Of a DNA stretch of 64,000 nucleotides, positions 32,529 to 44,029 are shown one piece after another. The stretch spans positions 44,173,330 through 44,237,329 of the forward strand of contig NC_063044.1 of NCBI RefSeq assembly GCF_018812025.1, given 5' to 3'. Origin of the DNA: Megalobrama amblycephala (Eukaryota; Chordata; Actinopteri; Cypriniformes; Xenocyprididae). Under the pieces are notes generated by a model. The model saw only the letters and a list, made by a program, of their open reading frames with translations. It ran no database searches and was not told where the DNA came from. The number at the start of each line of letters is the position of its first letter. Position 1 is the stretch's first letter. A program made the position numbers and the translations under genes.

Positions 32529-33020
32529 AAAGGGTTAGTTCACCCCAAAATGAAAATTCAGTCATTTATTACTCACCCTCATGTCGTTCCACACCAGTAA
32601 GACCTTCGTTCATCTTTGGAACACAAATTAAGATATTTTTGATAAAATCCAATGGCTCAGTGAAGCCTGCATTGCCAGCAAGTTAATTTACACTTTCAAT
32701 GCCCAGAAAGCTACTAAAGACATATTTAAATCAGTTCATGTGAATACAGTGGTTCAACCTTAATGTTATGAAGCAACAAGAATACTTTTTGTGCAACAAA
32801 AAAACTAAATAGCGACTTTATTCAACAATATCTAGTGATGGGCGATTTCAAAACTCTGCTTCATGAAGCTTCGAAGCTTTACGAATCTTTTGTTTCGAAT
32901 CAGAGATTCGAAGCGTTTATCAAACTGCCAAAGTCACACCCCCTAGTGGTGAACCACTGAAATTGAAACACTTATGACGTAACAAAGCCTTGTTTACTCA
33001 AATCACATGACTTTGGCGCC
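32529..33020. mobile_element. 'gggttagttcaccc' MITE, left half only
   Basis: Begins AAAGGGTTAGTTCACC, then TTACTCACCCTCATGTCGTT and TAAGACCTTCGTTCATCTTT, continuing into the family's middle (CTTCATGAAGCTTCGAAGCT, CCCCTAGTGGTGAACCACTG). The right half is absent. An inverted counterpart of the middle is in 48100-48508. Confidence 0.65.
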
Positions 33021-34622
33021 CCGAACCCAAAAAAATAATAATAAAAAATCACTGCTTTGGCTCTTGGGGCCCGAGAGTCATCTTTAATGTCTATTTTGAT
33101 TGTAAAGGAAAAAATCCTAAACAAAGTACTATGACTGCCCTCATAGAAATGTATAACTGTTCCAAAAAAGTATTGTCTGGAACTGCTGGGAAGTAAATAT
33201 AGAGACTGGATCTTATACTAGATCATATAGCTACTAGATCTTATACTAATTAGTTTTTTTTTATCACTTAAGGTCCTGTGGCAGGTGAACAAGTATCACT
33301 GGAATTAATAAATAATAAAGTCTAATGGATGGCTTTCTCCAAATTTTATCTAGACACTGATCTTCACCAGGATGTGGCTAAACATAAATCATACATCACA
33401 GAATCACATCAAATCTCTCAATAATGACCATTATGTCCACAGAGCTGCATGTTATCTGCATTTCCTGATGGGACAGGTCAGGTCAAAGCATCCTGACCTA
33501 CTAACCTCTCTGGCTAGACATACTTATGTGTGGGATTTATGCTTGGCTGGTGTACCAGACTCCTCAGGGAACTCATATAAGCCAGAGGTCAAAGGTCAAG
33601 GCTTCTGGCTGACCGAGTTGACCCAATGCAGCCCTCTTACTTACCCGGTTAACGGCTCCCCGATCGTTATCTGATCAAAGCGCCTTCAATACTCTCGGAG
33701 GAATAATGCACAGACAGAAAATTCATGACTCATCTCACATCTAAAAATCATTAGCGGCTGTATGCTCTGCTGACTGAATGAGAAAATTAGGATTCCCCAT
33801 TCAAACTGAAGCCCCTATTGTGAATACCAGATGAAGACCTTTAGAAATCTACCAGACTTTCACAGAATCGCTCCACCTTTGTTCAGGAAAAAAAAAAAAA
33901 AAATCCATTTATACTGCTTTTGCATGTTCTCTCTTGCCAATGTTGTTTTCAAGATTGTTGTTCAAACTCTACATATTATGGTTGATACAATGGTAGGCAA
34001 GATAAAAAAAACAAACAAAACAAAACAGCCAGTCAAATTGACATCAAGCCTGCAGACAGGAAACGAAAAGATACAAATGTTATTTGAGCTGACAGCAGAG
34101 CTGACTGCTTTTGCTGTTCTTTTTCCCCAAAACAATGCAATGCAACAATGTACATTCAGAGAAAAAGTCACTTCTTGATTGTGCCCACACACAAACACTT
34201 GTATGTGTGAGAAAGGCAAAAGGAGGCTGCGATAGGACGATGGCAGTGGGTTTATTAGAAGGTATCTGATCGATATCCATTAGAGTTTTAATTTGCTGTG
34301 AGCTTCTGCAGGCAGTCGTGGGAGGATGATTGCTCTGAGACTGTTTGGATGAGTGCCTCGACCAGTCTGCCTTACTCTCTCCGTTAATGAGATCTCACTG
34401 CTCTAGCATACAGACACACAAACCTGTTTCAGCCTTTCAAATGAATAGAGGCTTTCTCATATACACACAAGCGTGAACAGGGAGTGCAGTGTGCAGTAAC
34501 ACACACACACACATCTGCAAGAAAACTTAACAAGAACTTTCTCTGGACTGCAGTGCAGTTTAAATGTAACAATATACAGCTGCAGTATAGGGAAAAGGAA
34601 TATGCACTGTTAATATTACAGG
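33021..34622. other. Spacer; repeat-free block 33380-33690, no gene seen
   Basis: No credible coding region. The 33380-33690 block has balanced composition and a cluster of nuclear-receptor half-sites (listed separately). An A run occurs near 33888-33903 and a short CA run near 34500-34512. Confidence 0.35.
33475..33598 (+). promoter_or_regulatory. Cluster of AGGTCA half-sites including a perfect DR1
   Basis: AGGTCA-A-AGGTCA (33586-33598) is an exact direct repeat with one-base spacing, the preferred site of HNF4, COUP-TF and RXR/PPAR-type receptors. About 100 bp upstream are AGGTCAGGTCA (33475-33485) and an inverted TGACCT (33494-33499). Confidence 0.35.
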
Positions 34623-34630
34623 CTCAATAT

Positions 34631-35545
34631 TAGGGATGGGCTTTTTGGCAATTTTTCATTTCGATCATCGATAAGTTTCACAAACGAGTAATCGAGTACT
34701 CAGGGGGAGATAATGAAAATATCTGAAGACTGTCATGAAAATGAATGTTAAAAAAAAAAAAAAAAAAAATCTGACATGAATACCTGTCTATGAAAACATG
34801 AACACTTGATAAGAACACTGTTAGATTATGATTATGATGCAGCAATGTTATTAAGAAGCATCTAAAAGGAATAGCTGCCTGAGGTGAAGAGTGACTTTAT
34901 GCCAATAAACTGAAGCCCGTTCTATGACACATCCTATGATATTAATCAGATAACTCCGATACATAACATAGACGGAACATTACAACTTATCTGCATAAAA
35001 GGATGCAAATGCCAGTGAACTTTAAGTTACACGCTATAGCGAGAGTCAACGAAAGCCAGCGAAAGAAAACCACAACAAATTCACATTCTATTAGGCTACA
35101 TTCACTATTGTAATTTATTTATTCTAATATTTCAGCAATATTTTGGATTCAATTTGCACTTTCTGATCAACCAAAATGTCATTTTACAGTATGAAAATCA
35201 CTGATGATCACAGGTGCCGATTTATGTTTCTGCTGGTGCCCTCTCTCCATGAGAAAAAGCATGTTGAGATTTGTGACAGGACAAAGTTTGAGCGCGTCCA
35301 AAAAGAATTCCGCTTTCGAGCAGAGAGATCCGTGCTCGTGAATTACATGGATGAGCTCTCGACATTAACGAAATACAAACTGCCTCAAATGGAGCTCAGG
35401 GCACCGCCCAAAGTGCTGCTATAACCAATCAGGAGAAGAAGAAAAAAGAAAAGAAAAAAAAAAACATTTCGATCATCATTTACATGATCGATCGTCGCTG
35501 TCATGGTCGAGTACTCGAGTACTCGATCGCTGTTGCACATCCCTA
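34631..35545. mobile_element. hAT-like element with TAGGGATGGGC ends
   Basis: TAGGGATGGGC and its mirrored end GCACATCCCTA bracket 915 bp. The flanking octamers CTCAATAT (34623-34630) and ATCACTAT (35546-35553) agree at six of eight positions, fitting an aged hAT duplication. Subterminal sequence is rich in CGATCATCGAT and GAGTACTCGA motifs on both sides. An A run interrupts it near 34751-34769. Confidence 0.7.
35176..35424 (+). pseudogene. Unassigned 82-codon frame inside a hAT-like element
   Basis: The frame starts MSFYSMKITDDHRCRF and is rich in charged residues (HEKKHVEICDRTKFERVQKE). I do not recognise a domain. It lies wholly inside the element, so it may be a transposase fragment or chance. 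Confidence 0.2.
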
Positions 35546-35553
35546 ATCACTAT

Positions 35554-36058
35554 AACACTAGTGCACTATAAACAAAGTCTTCTGAAATCATTCGACAGAT
35601 TTTTGTGAGGGACAGAGCAAAATGTTTTGTTATTCACTGAAAAATCACTGAAAGTGAAAACAGACATTATGGTAATAACCATGTTGAACTACAGATAAGC
35701 CCTTACAGAATGTATGTCGAATCCTTGCCAATAGCCCAGTAGTCACTGCTGTCAATCTACCTTTTTTAGATATGTTCTTCTCTACAGTTGACAGTATTAT
35801 GCATGCAAAGTAACATTTTGCCTGAACGATTTACTAGATAAACATAGCTGTACAATGCCATAGACATCTGCCTGCAACACAGCTGTAAACTTTCTATAGG
35901 CTAGTCCAACTCAGTCCCACCTTGCATTAATCATTCAGCAGAATTTACAATAATCAAACTTAACCAAAAACCGGAACCGGATATTTAACCACATAAACCT
36001 AAACTTGCAGGAAAACTCCTAATTTGCAGGAAAGTAGATCTCCAGGAGCAGGAATGGG
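35554..36058. other. Spacer, no gene seen
   Basis: Repeat-poor AT-moderate sequence with no recognisable frame. Confidence 0.35.
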
Positions 36059-36065
36059 TGCCCAT

Positions 36066-37638
36066 CAGTGTTGGGCTTGTTACTCAAAAATGTAATTTAT
36101 TACTCATTACTAGTTACTCCTTTCAAAAGTAATATTATTACTTTCTGGCAACAGTAATTAGTTACACTACTACTTTTCCTTCACGCCCCACAGAAGTTGG
36201 AATTGTGTATCTTCCCCATAAAATTCTTTTAAAATGTTACTAACAACATATTTCTGCCTCATCAACACTTTTGAGTAAAATTGTTGTATTTAACTCATTA
36301 AATGAATAGTTCACCCAAAAATGAAAATTTGATGTTTATCTGCTTACCCCCAGCACATCCAAGATGTAGGTGACTTTATTTCTTCAGTAGAACACAAATG
36401 ATGATTTTTAACTCCAACCGTTGCTGTCTGTCAGTCAAATAATGCTAGTGGATGGGAACTTCTACTATAAGAGTAAATAAAACTTGCATAGACAAGTCCA
36501 AATTAAACCCTGCGGCTCGTGAGGACACATTGATGTCTTAAGACATGAAACGGATCGGTTTGTGAGAGAAACCGAACAGTATTTATATCATTTTTTACCT
36601 CTAATACACCACTATGTCCAACCGCGTGCAGCACTCGTTAGTAAGGTCTGATCGCGCTCTGACAGCGGCAGTGATGTCTCGCTCTCATTGAAGTATATGC
36701 GCGAGACATCACTGCCGCTGTCAGAGCGCGATCAGACCAAACGAATCGAGTGATGAATGCAGTTGGACATAGTGGTGTATTAGAGGTAAAAAATGATATA
36801 AATACTGTTCGGTTTCTCATACAAAGAGTGTCATACATCAATGTGTCGTCACGATCCGCAGGGTTTAATTTGGACTTGTCTATGCAAGTTTTATTTACTC
36901 TTATAGTAGAAGTCCCCATCCACTCCCATTATTTGACTGACAGACGGCAACGGTTGGAGTTAAAAATCATCATTTGTGTTCTACTGAAGAAAAAAAGTCA
37001 CCTACATCTTGGATGCGCTGGGGGTAAGCAGATAAACATCAAATTTTCATTTTTGGGTGAACTATCCCTTTAACTGTCATGTGTAGTTTGAAGCTAATTG
37101 TAACTATAATTTCTCTGTTACCCATATAGTGTTATATTTCATGGCGCATTTTATCAAAAGAAATCACATAAATTAAGAACAATTTTTCGAAAGTTTCCAA
37201 AAAGATTTTTAATTTTAGTAATATCAGTATCTTGATCAGAGGGATGTGGGTGGGCAAGCCATGTAATGCCAGAGTAAAGTAATGCCACAACTTACACAAC
37301 AGTGTTCAGATCATCTTTTCTCCTGACAAAATCAATGTAATGGCAATATGTACATCCACTGAATATAAGCTTTTCCATATTCCAAGCTTGCCTGCTGCAC
37401 TGGTGACTTCATGTGCTTGTGCAAGTTGTGAAAATTGTGAAAATAATTCTAGGAATTATTCGATTGTTGGATTTCAAATTACTAGGGGTTTAGGCATCAA
37501 TAGTAACTAAGTACTGAGCTGTTTTATGGATGGTAACTGTAATACTATTATCTTATTAGTAATTAGTTACACTACTACTGCGAAAAATAATATTATTATG
37601 GTAATTAGTTACTAGTAACTAGTTACTGCCCAACACTG
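36066..37638. mobile_element. hAT-like element with CAGTGTTGGGC ends, containing a palindrome
   Basis: CAGTGTTGGGC at the left and GCCCAACACTG at the right are inverted. Flanks share TGCCCAT (36059-36065 and 37637-37643, overlapping the last two element bases), so the duplication is slightly blurred. Subterminal TTACT/AGTAA repeats match the 22369-25427 family. The interior holds a 770-bp fold-back. Confidence 0.8.
36302..37069. mobile_element. Giant palindromic TTAA MITE (~770 bp)
   Basis: TTAA precedes the left end (36298-36301) and follows the right end (37070-37073). Ends ATGAATAGTTCACCC and GGGTGAACTATCCCT mirror each other, and the arms stay similar to the centre. The innermost 38 bp (36645-36682 and 36701-36738) are a perfect inverted repeat around an 18-nt spacer. 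A frame at 36638-36919 is an artefact of the palindrome. Confidence 0.85.
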
Positions 37639-38048
37639 CCCATGAACTACAACTTCAATATATATTGTACATTGAATCAATTGCTCAGATGTTACCTGGG
37701 TACAGTGTTATTTTAGGTATTACTAATATATTATATAGCATTTAGTTATTAGTATTGTAACGTGGCTGTTTTAGAAGATAGCTTGTTGGATCCATATGCA
37801 GTTTAAGAGTTTATTTAAACAAAACAACAGAGATAAATCCAGGCAGATTACACAAGAGTCCATGCAGGCAATGAACAGGATGATCCATACCAGGGAACAA
37901 CAAGAACTAAAACAAATGCACAGATCCAATTAGTGTATATATATATATATATTCAAAAATGACAGGTGGATCACTACTACTGACTGAAAAGGTAAAAATG
38001 AACCTAAAAATGAATCATTCATAAGAATAAATAAAAATGCTGTTGAAG
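37639..38048. other. Spacer with a possible dispersed-repeat fragment and (TA) run
   Basis: The 37770-37930 stretch (GGATCCATATGCAG, GTTTATTTAAAC, GAGTCCATGCAGGCAATG) resembles a dispersed fish repeat seen in other loci, but I cannot place it. A short TA run lies at 37937-37952. Confidence 0.3.
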
Positions 38049-38438
38049 CTATGTTTTGTTTTGTTTGACAGCTATTGATACACGAGACCCTAAGGCCATT
38101 TTAATAGCTTGAAAATGATGCTGTACATTACTAATGTTTGGGGTCTCAGAGACCCTTATGAATGGTTCAAAACCCGGAGCAACAACTGATGCCTTCAGAG
38201 TAAGGTTAAAAAAAAACATTAGACAGTGACTCAGAAAACTGTTCTGTATTACAAAAGTTACGAGGTGTATTATGGGAAGAACTCTTGTGAGGCGGTTTTG
38301 TAGCAAATGTGAGTTGGCAGATGCATCTTCAGTAGTAACAGGATTGTCTGTGAGCTCTTTATAATCAGGACTCCAGAGATTTCTTACAGGTCTGTTTTTC
38401 TGGCTTTGTCTTACTTGTTTTCTCTTTGCCTTCACCAC
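38049..38438 (-). CDS. Unassigned 129-codon open frame
   Basis: This is the longest open frame outside recognised repeats or low-complexity DNA. The first ~55 residues are hydrophilic and basic (KAKRKQVRQSQKN, then LWSPDYKELTDNP), the remainder unremarkable. I recognise no domain, signal peptide or membrane segment. A donor-like AAGTAAGA lies near its start on the minus strand. It may be chance; in AT-rich DNA 129 codons is unusual but not decisive. Confidence 0.12.
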   Translation of the reverse strand: MVKAKRKQVRQSQKNRPVRNLWSPDYKELTDNPVTTEDASANSHLLQNRLTRVLPIIHLVTFVIQNSFLSHCLMFFFNLTLKASVVAPGFEPFIRVSETPNISNVQHHFQAIKMALGSRVSIAVKQNKT

Positions 38439-40967
38439 TCCACCTCCTTCACAGAGAGAAACGCATAAAAAAAAAACAGTGGTGAAAAAAAGAGAAAAAA
38501 AAAATTACAACAGAGCAGTCTTGCTGAGACGGCATTTCCATGCAGGATGAATCCCTCCGTCTGTTTACTGCTTTTGACACCAGCATGATTAAATACTGTC
38601 TCCAGCATCACTCTGCATCACACGTGTGTTTGCTGTACTTTCTCTCCTTAATACACGTTTAGAAACACTCAAATTCTCTATGAATATGCAATAATGGACA
38701 CATCACTATTCGCTAATGAACCACTAAGCTTATGACCTACAATTCCAGCAGCCAATTTTGCTTGTAAAAAAAAAAAAAAAAAAACAAACTTTTAATGGTA
38801 CAAAGCCAAACAAATGTGTAAATATACATATTAAAGCTGCATGTAATAGAAAATCCAGTGTAATGATAGGACGTTGAAGGGGCACATAAAATACAGACTA
38901 AGGAATGCAAGCGATTTCTGCTTTCAAAAGTCATTATTTAACAAGGCAAGTCCCATATGGTTCTTTGCAGAATATTCTGAATCAGACTGCATAATTAAAG
39001 CCATCTCCTCTTCACGCCGTGTGTTCAGAAAGAACTACACAAAGAGGGACCCCCCTGCAACAAGGAGATTAGGAACAAGCAAGCTGTCAGATACCCATGA
39101 TCCTCTTTGCTCCTTCAAATCTCCTCTGGGTTTTAATTGTGCTTCAGCTCAGGCCACTGGTGAGCTAATTGCACTTTTGTCGAGTGCCAAGTAGAGTAAT
39201 TTACCTAAAAATGAGGCTGTTTCCTTGGCAACCAACATCATTCACAGGGGCAAGTCTCTGCTTACTGTGACAAACTGCACAAGCTTATATAGTTGACTCA
39301 TACCTGACAACAAAGCACTGAGGCTTTGGACCACTACTTCAACATATAGCTACAGTATGTTACAGACAGTCCAAGAGACAGACAGACAGATAGATATTCC
39401 CTTCTTCCATAACATAGCATAACATACACACAACACAATGCTACGTGCAAGTTTGCATGTGAGGTTATGGCCTCTTGGGAGCCGATTAGTGGGGCTAGAC
39501 AGTTATCCTGCTTACCAGCCTCAAGTTAGCTGTTAGAAGCAATCCGGAAACGAGGTCTACGGGACAGACCACGGCGTTTCAACCAAGCACAACAGTCAGC
39601 CGAATAAATAGCAAGAATGCACAGGTTATGTATGGAGCATAGTGCCACTTAAACAATAATTTATCAGTTTATTAATTTTAATAAACATTTTCCACAAACA
39701 ACTGAGCAAGACTGGGGTTGTGAATATCAGTAGGCACAAGGCCGCAGATAATCACACAACAACACAATTGCGAGTGTTATATTTTTAATAAACAACAAAT
39801 TTGAAGAGTAACTTACCTTTTAGGCACAATGTTTCCAGTTTTTTTTTTTTTTTTTTGGTGTATTTTTGCTCTGCCAGAGAAAACAGTTCCAAGTCAAAGC
39901 AGAATTAACCGTCGCGCGTCTTTCCAGCAAATCACAGCAGTGGTGTTTTCCTCCTGATTGAATCAGTGTTTTGAACAAATCAGTTGCATGACTCACGAAT
40001 AAATTAGGGCAAATTCCAGTCAAAGTGAGCATCAATATGCCTTACTCACTCCGAAGGGCAGAGCCCTTGAAGTTGTTACTTGTGTGTCATAATGAAGTCG
40101 AAACGCACTTGGCGAATGGAGTAATGAAATAGGCTAGCCTACTGAATTTCCTCATTAGCTTCACATGGAATGACAAAGCTAGGCAGTGACAACAGGAATA
40201 TCTTATTGATGTTAATATGATATTTACAAATAAATGTACATTTAATTAGGTTTTTAAAATATTGTGTTGCCAACCTGCTTTACGTTTATAAGTTAAGCAT
40301 TAAACACATTTGTTACAAATGAAACTTTTTTATTAATTATTCTGTTTATACAACTCCAACTATCCTGCCATATCTAGATTTAAAATTAATCATTAGGAAT
40401 CGCCACCCTGGGTTACATGACCACAAACGAATAAATTACTTCCTCAAAGTGACAATCGCATGACATGTTCCCTTTGCTAAAGGACTTGTGGAAGTGCCCT
40501 TCACGAAGGGATTCAGTTGTTCACTTTTGTTTTGAACGCCCCTACAAATGGCACCCCTTCCTGAAGTGCCCATCAAGGGTGCAAAAACGCAGTTTGGAAT
40601 TCACCTAAAGACAGTGTGGACGTTTTGGTGCTGAATGAACGGTTTGGTGTTTGAACGAACTGGTTGAGTGAATGATTCAACTGACTCACTCATAAAGACA
40701 GAAAATTTGGTGTAAGGATAATAATCTGAAAAAAAGTCACTGAACAAAACCTGACACAGCGTATAACTTAGTAAATAGGAATAAGGGCAGGAATGCATGT
40801 TTAGTTCTTGTTTAAAAGGTTTGTTGAATGTAACAAATAAATCACAATAGATAAATAAATAATTTAAATGCTTCTCTTTTTTTGCTACTTGAGTCGACTT
40901 GCATGACTCCAGCTAGCTGCATTTTGCAGCATTATGATTTCTGCATTTTTACAGTTTAATATGATTT
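38439..40967. other. Spacer with repeat fragments, no gene seen
   Basis: 38460-39780 is largely unrecognised, with A runs near 38470, 38500 and 38767-38783 and an RFX-like motif at 39219-39232. 39790-40760 looks like a mosaic of transposon fragments (CACTTGGCGAATGGAGTAAT, CCCTTCACGAAGGGATTCAG, ATGAACGGTTTGGTGTTTGA) without definable ends. Confidence 0.35.
39219..39232 (+). promoter_or_regulatory. RFX X-box-like motif
   Basis: GTTTCCTTGGCAAC has an exact second half-site (GGCAAC) and a first half-site with one deviation. Confidence 0.2.
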
Positions 40968-41335
40968 ATATGCTGTTTTCTCATGGGGACCAAATAATGT
41001 CAGGTTTTACTATCCTTGTGGGGACAATGTGTTACACACATACATATAGACACCTAAACACACACACACACACACACACTGGTGGTGACTTCCCATAGAC
41101 GTAATTATTTGTATACTGTACAAATTGTATATTCCATCCTCCTAACCCTACCCATCACAGAAAACTGCAATTTTAGATTATCAAAACACTTAATTTAGTA
41201 TGATTTGTAAGCTGTTTTCCTCATGGGGACCAAAAAATGTCCCCATAAGGTCAAAATGTACTTGGTATTACTATACTTGTTGTGGGGACATTTGGTCCCC
41301 ATAACATACGGAATAATAGGTAAACACACACACAA
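40968..41335. repeat. Dispersed 'ggggacc' fish repeat, copy 2 with partial tandem
   Basis: Matches 3195-3505: CTCATGGGGACCAAAAAATG, CCCTACCCATCACAGAAAAC and TACTGTACAAATTGTATATTC. An extra partial unit (40968-41030) and a (CA)n run (about 41054-41079) precede it. Confidence 0.65.
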
Positions 41336-42762
41336 CCAATCAAACAATGTTGTTTTCTTCCACGTCTCAGTTTCTCTCTCTAGTAATTGACAAGCATAAA
41401 TGTAGTCCTTTGAGCTGCTGTTAACACACGCACACTCTCATCAGGCTGACACACGGGCTCTCTGCAGGGCACTGCTTCATCAGACACACCGCATCTGATC
41501 CACTCATCCACAGGGGACAATAAAGTCACTGCAGACTCTGCTGAGCAGCTGACCACTGCAACACTGTGCTGGGTCACTTAATGAAGTGAAGTATATTGGA
41601 TGTGTGTGTGTGCGTGTGTTTGGTGCATGTAGGTAAGTGTCACAGTCCTGTAGCTCCTGGGGCTTGGCAGAGCGCCCAGCTGAAAAATGGAGCTTACAGT
41701 CTTAAGCAGACTCTGCCCGGCATGATCCTCAGCACTGACCTGGTCAATCTGGCATCTCCAACACCAGATGATGTTTACTGAGTGTAATGCGGTTGTTTGA
41801 CAAACCCAACCTTTGGGTTTAAATTTTAATTAAAAAATTTAAACCAATGGTTGGGTTTGTCCACATTTGACCCAAACATGGGTTGGAAACATGTTATAAT
41901 TTTTTTGTACAAATTTTAGTTTAGTGCCAAGTACACCCAAATAATTTAATCATTTCGATACTGACTTCAAAATAATATAAAATTAATGAATTTAAGTTAT
42001 TTATTTAGAAAAAATATAAAACCAAAATATTTTAGTTTATTTATTTTATGAATAATCAGAAGCAGATGAAATCGTTGCGGACGTAACAAAACAGAGCAGT
42101 TTGGAAAGGGCTATTATATGTAAATATCCAGGGGTGTTCCTGCAGCAGCCAAGCAACTACCACTGAGATGAATGGAAATGCTAATAGATGGCTTTTTTAT
42201 GGACCTCCTTGGAGATATATCCAAAAAAAGATGTTTATCCTCCAGATCGTCGATTTCCCTGTGATGTCAAAGCAGCTGCTAAGACAGACTTGTCATCTGT
42301 ATATCTCACTTGTGCTCAGTCCCAGCGCCACAATTCATGTTTATTCAGCTTAATTAGCTCCCTATCTCTCCCTCTCACTTGCTTTCTCTCTTTATAATAA
42401 GTGGGTCATTGGCAAGGGCTCCGAAAAGCCTGGTGCAGATTATTTTTAGAACAAAACAACTGTTGGCTAAGAGGCACAATTTAGCATTATGATTTGCAGA
42501 GGAATAAAAACATAAAATAAAGAAAAAATCTTTAGGCGACGGAGCGTAGTGCATAACCTCGTTTGAAAAAGGAATAAATTAAAAAATATATAAAAATGAG
42601 TGTTTAAAGCTAATTCAAACTGATGGAGCATGTGAAGATTATTGTACTTATGTTACACAAAAGGTTTTAGATTGTAATTGCTTGTGACAGATTTGGCAAC
42701 ACTTGAGTCATTAGTTGGTTACCATGATTTTCACTTCAGAATACTGTTCCAAATGGTCACCC
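41336..42762. other. Spacer, with an AACCCAACC-type MITE fragment at 41795-41890
   Basis: The 41795-41890 segment contains AAACCCAACCTTTGGGTTTA and the mirrored TAAACCAATGGTTGGGTTTG, related to the element at 61679-62165. The rest shows no credible gene or recognised element. Confidence 0.4.
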
Positions 42763-43070
42763 AGGTGAAAAAAAGGACACTTCCATAATTTAGCCTATTT
42801 AATGTACTCTATTTTCGCTAACTATCTGAGTATATGAAAGATGGGTTCAAGTGTACAAGTGGTAACTAAATATTTTTTTTTAAAATACAGAGATAGTGTG
42901 TTAAGAGCACATTTTAGTTCATATTCATGGTGACTCAAAATAGCACAGTTGAGTACACAGATGTTCTTAAGAACATGTACTTAATATACTAATTTTTAGT
43001 ATATTAAGTACATTAGTGTGTAAAAATAGAGCACTTTAAGTACATTATGGATGTGTACTTTTTTTCACCT
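42763..43070. mobile_element. MITE with AGGTGAAAAAAAG ends
   Basis: AGGTGAAAAAAAGGACAC at the left is mirrored by GTGTACTTTTTTTCACCT at the right; 308 bp. Internal arms mirror TACTTAATATACTAA against TTAGTATATTAAGTA around 42980-43012. No target duplication is clear. Confidence 0.65.
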
Positions 43071-43289
43071 AGGCAGTAATTCCTTTAGAAGAATGCAGTA
43101 ATGTAGAGCTGACCGTCACCATGCTAATGGAATAGAGTTTTACCAGACAGTACCCTACTATCCATCACCATGGCATTTGCAGCAGGTCAACCATGGCCCT
43201 TGAGAGCCTGTTGTCTATGGCAACACTGCAATGAGTCACAGTGGCTACATATATATAAATATGACAATACTTTGACTGATAGAAATTAA

Positions 43290-43411
43290 AGCAATAAGCC
43301 CTGTGAAGCCGTGGTTTACAGTGAATTTATAACAGCTAAGGGGTGTTGTTAGGCACGTAGAGCGCCACTTAACTGTTCACTGTTTACCACGGCTTCACGG
43401 GGCTTATTGCC
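43290..43411. repeat. Short hairpin in a DNA-transposon-like repeat
   Basis: GCAATAAGCCCTGTGAAGCC, then GTGGTTTACAGTGAA, is mirrored by TTCACTGTTTACCACGGCTT and CACGGGGCTTATTGC, giving ~34-bp arms around ~50 bp. It opens a repeat-rich tract (43290-45475). Confidence 0.6.
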
Positions 43412-44029
43412 TTTATAAAACGGTTACCACACAATACAAATATTAAAGCCAAAAAATATGTGTCAATGCAACTCTCAATGCGGCTTCCTTCCGCTGGAAA
43501 AAATAGTCCCTGACCGTGAACAGCAACAGAAGTTACATTTATCTCGCCATTAGATGACGGCAAAGATTGTCTTTATGAGCGAGTCGCTCAAAGACTATTA
43601 TATTGAAACTTGTTGTGAACACGGAACAAGATGCAAATGACAAATGCTTTGACTAGCGCTGTCAGTGTCAGCAGGGCACGAGAAAAACACATTAAATGTT
43701 AAAAGGACAAGATCGCAGCGGATATTCAAACAGATTTTTTATTATGAACAGGACTGACCTGAAGGAAAATGCTAAATCTGAATTCAGGTAATACACTCGG
43801 TCACTCGATATCTCTCTCACAATACTCTTCTACATAATAGGCTACAGTAAGCTTCAAAGAACAAAACCAAAAGAGAACAAACGTTTACGTTGCTATGACA
43901 GACGCAGCAACATAGGCTTCTTCACATTCAGTGGCGCAGATGCGGTCAGCTGTATGTTTTCGGGAATTTAACGGCTGCGAACCCGGCTCAACCAATCAGA
44001 ATCAAGGGCTGGAACTATCCGTTTTAGGA
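43412..44029. repeat. Repeat-derived sequence, family unknown
   Basis: Contains phrases I associate with fish transposons (CAATGCGGCTTCCTTCCG, TAGTCCCTGACCGTGAACAG). No transposase domain is visible. It lies between the 43290 hairpin and the repeat at 44030. Confidence 0.35.

Noticed and set aside
33831..34178. 115-codon plus-strand frame
   Set aside because: It starts in an A run and has no recognised domain; antisense frames of similar length overlap it.
36638..36919. 93-codon minus and 107-codon plus frames at the palindrome
   Set aside because: They mirror each other across a fold-back repeat and show no domain.
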